The position numbers were made by a program, and so were the translations under genes. The notes under the pieces were generated by a model. That model was not told where the DNA came from. It saw only the letters and a list, made by a program, of their open reading frames with translations, and did not search any database. From positions 1 to 5,361 of the forward strand of contig QNAT01000105.1 of the NCBI GenBank assembly GCA_003641555.1: a stretch of 5,361 nt of DNA. Reading direction: 5' to 3'. This DNA is from Thermotoga sp. GTDB lineage: Bacteria; Thermotogota; Thermotogae; B3-G13. Shown piece after piece: positions 1-4,779 of the stretch. How positions within the stretch are numbered: position 1 is the first letter of the stretch; every line of letters begins with the position of its first letter.

Positions 1-509
1 ATATCGAGCTCTAACAGGGATTTAATCTCTGAGGCAAAAGCAAAAGTTTTTCCGTCAAAAAAATAATAAAATGGTTTAATACCGAACCTGTCCCTAGAAC
101 AAAATAATTCTTTTCTCTTTTTATCCCAAATAGCAAATGCCCACATTCCATTAAACCTATCAACACATCTTTCCCCCCACTCTTTATAAGAATACAAAAT
201 AACTTCAGCATCGCTGTTTGATTTAAATCTATAACCAATCCTTTCTAATTCTCTACGAATTTCAAGGAAATTATAAACTTCTCCATTATAAACAATCCAC
301 AAACTTTTATCTTTATCTGCCATTGGTTGATGCCCAGCTTTTGACAAATCGATAATTGAAAGACGACAATGTCCTAATCCAATATTGTTATCCACAAAAT
401 AACCTTCATCATCGGGTCCTCGATGTTTAATAACCTTTATCATTCTTCTTATACTTTTTTCGTCAACTAACTTATAATTTAAGTTGATAACTCCAGCTAT
501 GCCACACAT
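1..509 (-). CDS. asnB: Glutamine-hydrolysing asparagine synthetase, N-terminal glutaminase part (partial)
   Basis: The gene starts at ATG 509-507 and runs off the left edge, leaving 169 codons; members of this family usually have about 600 residues. What remains is the class II (Ntn) glutamine amidotransferase domain, which releases ammonia from glutamine. The ATP-binding synthetase half, which would amidate aspartate or a similar carboxylate, lies outside the window. Visible landmarks are MCGIAG at the start (Cys2 becomes the N-terminal nucleophile once Met is removed), HRGPDD at 29-34, Arg49 in the CRLSIIDL stretch, YNGEVYN at 74-80, the SDAE stretch with Asp100, and FNGMWAFAIWD followed by SRDRFGIKPFYY at 119-149. 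The reading frame is uninterrupted. Its start lies inside the end of the upstream glycosyltransferase, overlapping by 13 bases. An AGGAG (523-527) sits 13 bases upstream, so coupled translation is likely. In this context it probably serves sugar-polymer amidation rather than bulk asparagine synthesis, but that is inference. Confidence 0.93.
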   Translation of the reverse strand, partial: MCGIAGVINLNYKLVDEKSIRRMIKVIKHRGPDDEGYFVDNNIGLGHCRLSIIDLSKAGHQPMADKDKSLWIVYNGEVYNFLEIRRELERIGYRFKSNSDAEVILYSYKEWGERCVDRFNGMWAFAIWDKKRKELFCSRDRFGIKPFYYFFDGKTFAFASEIKSLLELD

Positions 510-1615
510 AATTTTTTATAAACTCCTAATAGTTTTTTACTTTCATTTTCCCAACTATATTTTTCTTCAATTAACTTTCTTCCATTATTACCTAATCTTT
601 TTGCCTCATCGGGATTATCTAAAAGATAAAGAATCTTTTCGGCAATGTCTTTTGGGTTATAGGAATTTGCAAATAAGGCACATTCTCCAAAAATTCCCTG
701 CCAATAAGAAAAATTCGACATAATCATAGGCAATGAGCAAACCATATATTCAAAAGGTTTATTAGGCATAGCTTTTTGCTGATTAGGTAATGGTAAAAAG
801 TTAATTACTCCTATGTTTGCCATTTTTATAAAAGAATAATGCTTTCCATAAGGAACATAGCCTAAATACTTTGTATATTCCCATCCTTTGAGGCTTTCAC
901 ACTCCCTTTCAAATTCTTCATTTTCCCATTTTCCTAAAAGCCATAATTCTGCCCTATCCCCAACGAACTCCATAGCTTGAACGATTTCTTTTATCCCTCT
1001 AATTTTCATCAATCCACCTGCATATATGATTATAGGCTTCTGCTTACTTATGTCAAGGGGCTCAGTTTTATCTATTAATTCCAAAATTGGGAAGTTCCTT
1101 AAAGTTATAGTTTTTTGAGACGGAAATTTTTTAGCAATATCTGGCGTAGCTGCTACTATTCCATTAAAAAAAGTACAAGACAGGTTTTCGAATCCACTAA
1201 AGAAAAACGATGCGATTTCTCTCACAATAGAATTTCCTATCCAATTCTTAGTAAGAATATCTTGGGGTACATCCTCATGCACATCATAAATCAGCTTTTT
1301 ACCGAACAATTTTAAAACCAAGCCAACAGGGATTAACTCTGGGTCATGAAAGTGATAAACATCCGCTTTTTCTCTTAAAGCTAACCTAAAGAGTCTCCAT
1401 ACCACCCTTGTCATCCTCTCAAATCTATTTCTTGGTTTAGGCAAAGGAACAATTCTTACACCATCTATAATTTCTTCTTCGTTATGTTGGGCAATAAGCA
1501 CCACATCATAGCCCGCTTTCGCTAATGTTTTTGCCTCTTTATGAAAAATCCGACCATCAAAAGGTGGATGAACAGAGGTAAGAATGCAAACCTTATTATT
1601 ATTTTCCTTTGGCAT
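497..1615 (-). CDS. Family 4 (GT-B fold) glycosyltransferase
   Basis: This 372-residue protein is full length for a cytoplasmic GT4 enzyme, which moves a sugar from a nucleotide-activated donor to a growing glycan, often on a lipid carrier at the inner membrane face. The N-terminal acceptor domain opens with VCILTSVHPPFDGRIFHKEA (9-28) and continues with the VYHFHDPELIPVG block (87-98) and LIYDVHED (108-115). The C-terminal donor domain starts at PIIIYAGGLMKIRGI (194-208) and includes LWLLGKW (224-230), YLGYVPY (250-256) and the NKPFEYM block (285-291), which stands where the family's donor-binding E-rich motif is expected. It ends with the usual helical tail (ENESKKLLGVYKKL). No signal peptide or membrane segment is visible. 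The ATG at 1613-1615 has an AAGGGG site 8 bases upstream, which supports this start. It lies between the glycosyltransferase remnant and asnB, so it is likely part of a polysaccharide operon. Donor and acceptor cannot be read from the sequence. Confidence 0.92.
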   Translation of the reverse strand: MPKENNNKVCILTSVHPPFDGRIFHKEAKTLAKAGYDVVLIAQHNEEEIIDGVRIVPLPKPRNRFERMTRVVWRLFRLALREKADVYHFHDPELIPVGLVLKLFGKKLIYDVHEDVPQDILTKNWIGNSIVREIASFFFSGFENLSCTFFNGIVAATPDIAKKFPSQKTITLRNFPILELIDKTEPLDISKQKPIIIYAGGLMKIRGIKEIVQAMEFVGDRAELWLLGKWENEEFERECESLKGWEYTKYLGYVPYGKHYSFIKMANIGVINFLPLPNQQKAMPNKPFEYMVCSLPMIMSNFSYWQGIFGECALFANSYNPKDIAEKILYLLDNPDEAKRLGNNGRKLIEEKYSWENESKKLLGVYKKLCVA

Positions 1616-1672
1616 TTTTAAAACCCCTTATAGAGGACACGAATGTTGAAAGATAGACATAGGTGAAAGTAT

Positions 1673-1900
1673 CTATCTTCCACCGAGCACCTCTTTATAT
1701 ATTTTAATTGTTTTCTCTGCATTCTTCTCCCAGGTATAGTTCTCCAATATTAACTTTTTAGCCTGTTCTCCCATTTTTTGGCTTCTTTGGATGGCTTAAC
1801 AAAAAATCAATAGCCTTAACCAAACTATCTACATCTTTAGGTTTTCCAACATTCCCGTTTTACCATGTTCAACAAAATTCTCGTCTTTTAGGTTGAGTCT
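1673..1900 (-). pseudogene. Degraded C-terminal remnant of a second family 4 glycosyltransferase
   Basis: Reading the minus strand in three frames in turn gives a convincing glycosyltransferase tail. First comes LNLKDENFVEHGKTGML, then, after a shift, KPKDVDSLVKAIDFLLSHPK. After another shift comes KEAKKMGEQAKKLILENYTW, then EKNAEKTIKIYKEVLGGR and a TAG stop at 1673-1675. The block HGKTGML...VDSLVKAI...LLSHP...A..YTWE is the standard end of GT4 enzymes and parallels the tail of the intact neighbour (IEEKYSWENESKKLL). At least two frameshifts are needed, near 1848 (GGAAAACC) and near 1775 (a run of six A on this strand). Only about 75 residues remain, with no donor-domain start or N-terminal domain. 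It begins within about 10 bases of the stop of the upstream 474-codon gene, so that gene may have replaced the rest. It is not an expressed enzyme unless the frameshifts are sequencing errors, and even then it lacks most of the protein. Confidence 0.8.
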
Positions 1901-1909
1901 GTAGTTTAT

Positions 1910-3334
1910 TCACCCTAACACTACCCGTAAAGCATATCTCAAGTTTTCCCTGTAATTCTGTTTGTAAAAACCACTATGCAAATCCTTTATCTCTTCTTTA
2001 GTTTTTGCTTTCCAATCCAAGATAGTATTGACAAATTCTTCTTCAGTATCTACAAATTTTGTTACGTCTTGATTCGTTAATAAATTCAAATAATTTTCTT
2101 TGGCAAAACCACCAATATTTATAAGAATATTTGGAATACCCAAAGCAGGCGCCTCTAATGCACAGGTTGAGCACACTGTAGCATGAAAATCCACTTCCTT
2201 AACCACCTGATACACATTCAAACCTTTTAATATGATAATGTTCTCTGGAAATTTTGCAAAAGAATAATCTTTATTTATATCCCGGGGAACAAAAATATAC
2301 AGAATATCCTTATTCAATGATGCTGCTTTTTTAAGAAACCTTATTAGCTTAGTTTCTATGATCCATTGGGATGAAATAGCTACTATCTTTTTATATTGTT
2401 TTCTAAAGTTGTTAAACATCCGAATAGTTTTCCTCGGTGCTTCGTATTCGTTGTTGATATAATCAATATACATACTACCTATTGGTACAACATTTTTACT
2501 TTTTATAAAATGATTGTTTCTATCAAAAACATCTCTGACATAATCTCCAAAAGAGAATAAATAATCAGGGAAAAATGACTTATCTAAATTAGTAAAAATA
2601 TTATAAGCAGGATGTTTTTTATTTATAATACCATGCTGTAATTCTATTGTTTTTATACCATCCTTTTTAGCCGCATATATGGCAGCTTGATTCATCAAGG
2701 AATAATAGCAACTTATAAACATAGATTTGGGTTTATATATTCTATAAAAAATTCTAAATAAGTCTTTACAACAGAGAAATCTTGAAATTAGCATACGGTA
2801 ATTAACATTTAACTTATATTCTTTGTTGATTTCCTCTAAAATTATCTTATTATTTATAATTAATTTTCTTTTTGATAATTTTGATATAGGTAAGCGAGAA
2901 AAAATATGGAAAAAGTCCAACGAAATTATGTTTTCTGTTGCAATTTTAGAACGTTTAAAATGTATGCCCTTCACTGGATTTTCTATTAAAAGTACCCTTT
3001 CTTTTCCCAATTCCGATATGAGAAATTCAGCTAATTTATTTATATACTTTCCATCTGCTAACACTCTTTCAAGTGCATTGGAAAAAACCAGATAATCATA
3101 TTTTTTAAATAAATTTTTCAATCCATAAGGAATATTTTTCACCCGTTTGATTTTTGTCCATAAAGATGTTTTTTCTTGTCCATTGCTAAAAAGATATTTA
3201 TTGCTATAAGCAGAATAATATGCTGTTCTTAAAAATGGCCATACCTCTAAATTTTGTACTCTTATAGATTTTACATCATAGTTTGTTTCTATTTTTCTAA
3301 CAAAATTAACCGCACAATCAATGTTTGTTTTCAT
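1910..3334 (-). CDS. Probable surface-polysaccharide biosynthesis protein, GT-B-like (capsule / glycerophosphotransferase type)
   Basis: This 474-residue protein does not match a family I can name with certainty. Its second half carries signatures shared by capsule-synthesis and CDP-glycerol-type transferases with a GT-B fold: TIELQHGIINKKHPAYN (229-245), where a Gln-His-Gly turn is followed by His and Tyr; PDYLFSFGDYVRDVF (256-270); VVPIGSMYIDYI (282-293); and near the end CSTCALEAPALGIPNILIN (388-406), which resembles the Ser/Thr...Glu...Gly-x-Pro phosphate/nucleotide-binding turn of GT-B donor domains. The first 130 residues include VQNLEVWPFLRTAYY (26-40) and are otherwise hard to place. 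No signal peptide or clear membrane span is seen; a cytoplasmic or peripheral membrane site is likely. ATG 3332-3334 is the only sensible start, but its ribosome site is weak (AGGGA, 13 bases away). It lies first in the visible part of the glycan operon, immediately beside an IS scar. Substrate unknown. Confidence 0.75.
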   Translation of the reverse strand: MKTNIDCAVNFVRKIETNYDVKSIRVQNLEVWPFLRTAYYSAYSNKYLFSNGQEKTSLWTKIKRVKNIPYGLKNLFKKYDYLVFSNALERVLADGKYINKLAEFLISELGKERVLLIENPVKGIHFKRSKIATENIISLDFFHIFSRLPISKLSKRKLIINNKIILEEINKEYKLNVNYRMLISRFLCCKDLFRIFYRIYKPKSMFISCYYSLMNQAAIYAAKKDGIKTIELQHGIINKKHPAYNIFTNLDKSFFPDYLFSFGDYVRDVFDRNNHFIKSKNVVPIGSMYIDYINNEYEAPRKTIRMFNNFRKQYKKIVAISSQWIIETKLIRFLKKAASLNKDILYIFVPRDINKDYSFAKFPENIIILKGLNVYQVVKEVDFHATVCSTCALEAPALGIPNILINIGGFAKENYLNLLTNQDVTKFVDTEEEFVNTILDWKAKTKEEIKDLHSGFYKQNYRENLRYALRVVLG

Positions 3335-3403
3335 AACTTACACTTCTTCCCTGATTAGTGTACAATAATTTCTGTAATTTAAAAAGAAAACCCTGTATCC
3401 TAA

Positions 3404-3421
3404 GAGTATAAAAATATACTC
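3404..3421. repeat. Perfect 7-bp AT-rich hairpin just upstream of a GTG start
   Basis: GAGTATA-AAAA-TATACTC is a perfect inverted repeat with a four-base loop. It ends directly against the AAAGGAAG ribosome site of the short plus-strand ORF that begins at 3438. Its place in the leader suggests a translational or transcriptional control element of that ORF. It is not a convincing terminator on either strand: the stem is almost all A-T and no T-run follows directly. Confidence 0.45.
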
Positions 3422-3437
3422 AAAGGAAGCAAGTAGC

Positions 3438-3506
3438 GTGCTAAAAGAAATTATACAACAATATTTGGAAGATGACAATGAGGCTGAGGCTTTGAGGCGT
3501 TTACTC
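3438..3506 (+). pseudogene. Truncated N-terminus of an unknown protein, possibly a second IS256-like transposase
   Basis: A GTG (3438-3440) preceded at 8 bases by AAAGGAAG opens a frame reading MLKEIIQQYLEDDNEAEALRRLL, an acidic, helical stretch. About 70 bases later the frame enters the end of the IS256 derivative, after which it only encodes antisense of that element and stops near 3620. The clean start signal suggests a real gene that was cut by the insertion or deletion event. N-terminal helices of this kind, with short acidic runs before a Leu-rich helix, occur in some IS256/Mutator transposases, and the sequence upstream (from about 3357) resembles the tip of such elements. That identity is inference. 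I see no continuation of this frame to the right of the IS derivative. Confidence 0.3.
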
Positions 3507-3513
3507 AAGTTTT

Positions 3514-3527
3514 TGTGTAAATTCCTC
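3514..3527 (+). repeat. Left inverted repeat of the IS256 derivative
   Basis: TGTGTAAATTCCTC matches the complement of 3875-3889 with a single missing G. It lies 12 bases beyond the transposase stop, as expected for the 3' end of an IS256-family element. Confidence 0.6.
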
Positions 3528-3539
3528 TCATGCTCGATT

Positions 3540-3863
3540 TTACAGGTATTTTTCCACCCTCTCTCCGAATTCAATCGCTATCGGCTCAAACTCCGAACCC
3601 CTGTTTCCTGGGACAGCTAATCCTATACCTCCATAGGAAGAATTGACCTTCTTCTTCGAATAACCATTCCTCAAGTTGGTAGTATCCTTGTTCTTGTAAT
3701 CGTATTTCGCATAACCGGGTTCTTCATCGAGTTCTGCGTTGAGCATCTCTTCCAAAACCATCTTGAACATATTCTTGAAGATGTCCTCCACATCCATTGA
3801 CTTGATGTCATTCTCTTCAATGAATTTACGAACCTGTTCTTTGGTTAACAGCTTTTCCTTCAT
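3540..3863 (-). pseudogene. IS256/Mutator transposase, N-terminus fused to C-terminal end, catalytic core missing
   Basis: The frame (107 codons, ATG 3861-3863) carries the recognisable N-terminal region of IS256-family transposases: LLTKEQVRKFIEENDIKSM, FKMVLEEMLNAELDEEPGYAKYDYKN (32-57, the variable 'AELDEHLGY' block), the NLRNGYSKKKVNSSYGGIGLAVPGNR block (63-88) and EFEP. Family members are about 390-410 residues. Here EFEP is followed at once by IAIEFGERVEKYL and a stop, and this looks like the 'F-G-R' ending of the family's C-terminus, not the central region. An in-frame internal deletion of about 300 codons is therefore the simplest reading. All catalytic acidic residues of the DDE core are absent, so it has no transposase activity. 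A residual DNA-binding or inhibitory role is conceivable but unproven. No Shine-Dalgarno is seen right before the ATG. Confidence 0.85.
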
Positions 3864-3874
3864 TTTATCATTTG

Positions 3875-3889
3875 GAGGAACTTTACACA
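3875..3889 (-). repeat. Right inverted repeat of the IS256 derivative
   Basis: On the minus strand this reads TGTGTAAAGTTCCTC, 11 bases upstream of the transposase ATG, matching the left end at 3514-3527. The related GTGTAAA is repeated directly a little farther out (3896-3902), a layout typical of a transposase-binding end. Confidence 0.6.
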
Positions 3890-3914
3890 GTTTATTTTAC
3901 ACTCTCGAGAATTC

Positions 3915-3932
3915 CCTGTGGTTTGCCACAGG
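3915..3932. repeat. Perfect 7-bp GC-rich hairpin beside the IS right end
   Basis: CCTGTGG-TTTG-CCACAGG is a perfect inverted repeat with a four-base loop. It lies 72 bases downstream of the flavin reductase stop and could end that transcript, but on the minus strand no T-run follows (GAATTCTCGAG). On the plus strand a loose T-rich stretch follows (ATCATTCATTTTT). A terminator role is possible on either strand but weak; it may instead be a protein-binding or structural site near the insertion point. Confidence 0.4.
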
Positions 3933-3963
3933 ATCATTCATTTTTCCTTCTTTACATCGATGA

Positions 3964-3994
3964 ATTTTACTTTTTATTTGTTTGGTTATGTCAA
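3964..3994 (-). promoter_or_regulatory. Possible weak promoter reading into the IS derivative
   Basis: TTGACA (3989-3994) and TAAAAT (3964-3969) on the minus strand are separated by 19 bases, longer than the ideal 17. They are followed by a GAAGGA ribosome site and ATG codons at 3935-3941. The spacing and the AT-rich setting make a chance match quite possible. Confidence 0.25.
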
Positions 3995-4004
3995 GTCTAT
4001 ATTT

Positions 4005-4547
4005 TTATTTCACCTTGATTACCTTTCCCAACAGTCCAAATGCCTTTCCTCCTATATGCATCAGAGGATTGGATCTGGTTATCAAATATTCTTCTCCTCT
4101 CATAAATACATCTTTGATATCTGCGCTGATTACTTTTCCTACGATCAGGATGTGATCACCCATCAGATGAGCAGAAACCAATTCGCATTCAAAATGAGCA
4201 AAGCATTCTTTGATCCCGGGAGATTTTACTTTGCTTGCTCTTTCCTCTGTGAGGCCAGACTTTTCGATTTCACTTACCCCGTATGGAATATCTTCCGCAC
4301 ACTTCCATAACTCTTCTATCAGTTCATAGCCAGGCACATTCACTACAAAGACCCTCGTTTCCAATATATTCCTCGTCGTGTGCCGTTGAGGTGCAGATGC
4401 AAAGGCTATCAAGGGCGGCTCAGAAGATACCGGCATCACAAAGCTAAATGGGGCAGCATTGGAAATACCGTTTAGTCCTATTGTAGAAATTATCACCACT
4501 GGTCGGGGAGCAAGTATTCGATACCAACGATCAAGATCCAATTTCAC
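4005..4547 (-). CDS. Flavin reductase-like protein (FMN-binding split barrel, COG1853 / DIM6-NTAB type)
   Basis: The protein binds FMN and typically reduces flavin with NAD(P)H or passes electrons as a flavoredoxin; its partner is unknown. Family features are visible: DRWYRILAPRPVVIIST at the start, GISNAAPFSFVMPVSSEPPLIAFAS (the flavin-phosphate-binding region), RHTTRNILETRVFVVNVP, the acidic middle KCAEDIPYGVSEIEKSGL, HFECELVSAHLMGDHILIVGKV (barrel strands) and NPLMHIGGKAFGLLGKVIKV at the end. The frame is open to ATG 4583 (192 codons), but a perfect GGAGG (4556-4560) lies inside that extension, exactly 8 bases from GTG 4545-4547. I therefore prefer this GTG, giving 180 residues, close to the usual family length. 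ATG 4560-4562 overlaps the GGAGG and is unlikely. No signal peptide is seen; the protein should be cytoplasmic. It diverges from radC and has no evident link to the glycan genes. Specific substrate cannot be deduced. Confidence 0.9.
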   Translation of the reverse strand: MKLDLDRWYRILAPRPVVIISTIGLNGISNAAPFSFVMPVSSEPPLIAFASAPQRHTTRNILETRVFVVNVPGYELIEELWKCAEDIPYGVSEIEKSGLTEERASKVKSPGIKECFAHFECELVSAHLMGDHILIVGKVISADIKDVFMRGEEYLITRSNPLMHIGGKAFGLLGKVIKVK

Positions 4548-4555
4548 TTCCTTCA

Positions 4556-4560
4556 CCTCC
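4556..4560 (-). promoter_or_regulatory. Strong Shine-Dalgarno that decides the flavin reductase start
   Basis: GGAGG on the minus strand, 8 bases before GTG 4545-4547. It lies inside the longer open frame that begins at ATG 4583, so the longer start is probably not used. Confidence 0.6.
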
Positions 4561-4741
4561 ATTTTTATACCCATTATGGTCATGCAAGATTTGAAGACCT
4601 CTTAACGAATAAATGACATAACTGTGGAAAAATTAACAATTCCCTCAAACAAAGATCGGTAATCATGCCATCCTTCTCTCTATTCTATCACTCTATGTTT
4701 GTAATCGAGCCCTTTTAGAAATTCAAATCATACTGACTTTT

Positions 4742-4770
4742 TTGATCTTGAGTCATAACTATATTATAAT
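4742..4770 (+). promoter_or_regulatory. Sigma-70-type promoter of radC
   Basis: TTGATC (4742-4747) and a consensus TATAAT (4765-4770) are separated by exactly 17 bases. A transcript would start near 4776-4778, only 2-4 bases before the radC ATG at 4780, leaving no room for a ribosome binding site. The mRNA would be leaderless or nearly so. Confidence 0.7.
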
Positions 4771-4779
4771 TAAGCATAA

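Larger units (their letters stand above)
3497..3908 (-). mobile_element. Internally deleted IS256-family insertion sequence (short, MITE-like derivative)
   Basis: Imperfect inverted ends flank a truncated transposase frame. On the left TGTGTAAA-TTCCTC (3514-3527) matches on the right TGTGTAAAGTTCCTC (complement of 3875-3889). Weaker similarity continues outward: GAG..GTTTACT on the left against GAGAGTGTAAA on the right. Full IS256-family elements are about 1.3-1.5 kb, while this one is about 0.4 kb. The element retains both ends and only the two extremities of its transposase, so it cannot move itself but could be mobilised if a related intact copy exists elsewhere in the genome. The outer limits are approximate; I could not recognise a clear target-site duplication. 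It sits between the glycan cluster and the flavin reductase gene. Confidence 0.7.
3860..3937 (-). other. Tiny ORF ending on the transposase start (ATGA overlap)
   Basis: ATG 3935-3937 opens a 25-codon frame (MILWQTTGNSRECK...) whose TGA overlaps the ATG of the transposase remnant as ATGA. A GAAGGA ribosome site (3945-3950) lies about 7-8 bases upstream, whereas the transposase start has none. It could act as a leader that couples translation into the transposase. A second frame from ATG 3939-3941 gives only 14 codons (MNDPVANHREFSRV) and ends in the IS tip; it might be the start of a gene cut by the insertion. Either could be chance. Confidence 0.25.

Noticed and set aside
11..238. Minus-strand open frame with its own ATG and stop within asnB
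   Set aside because: It is an alternative frame of the asparagine synthetase, whose uninterrupted frame carries all the family motifs.
1651..1678. Inverted repeat AGATAGA / TCTATCT with a 14-base loop, near the end of the glycosyltransferase remnant
   Set aside because: The stem is AT-rich, the loop is long and no T-run follows, so it is not a convincing terminator; left out of the features.
3335..3420. Outward promoter from the IS scar driving the glycan genes (minus strand, TACACT-like -10 near 3355)
   Set aside because: No acceptable -35 box lies at the right distance; it cannot be supported from sequence alone.
3918..4310. 130-codon plus-strand open frame opposite the flavin reductase
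   Set aside because: It is antisense to a well-supported gene and its composition (Phe/Ser/Tyr rich) is typical of a shadow frame.
4623..4631. DnaA-box-like TTTTCCACA (minus strand) between flavin reductase and radC
   Set aside because: It is a single site with one mismatch to TTATCCACA, with no cluster of boxes or AT-rich unwinding element, so it is most likely chance.
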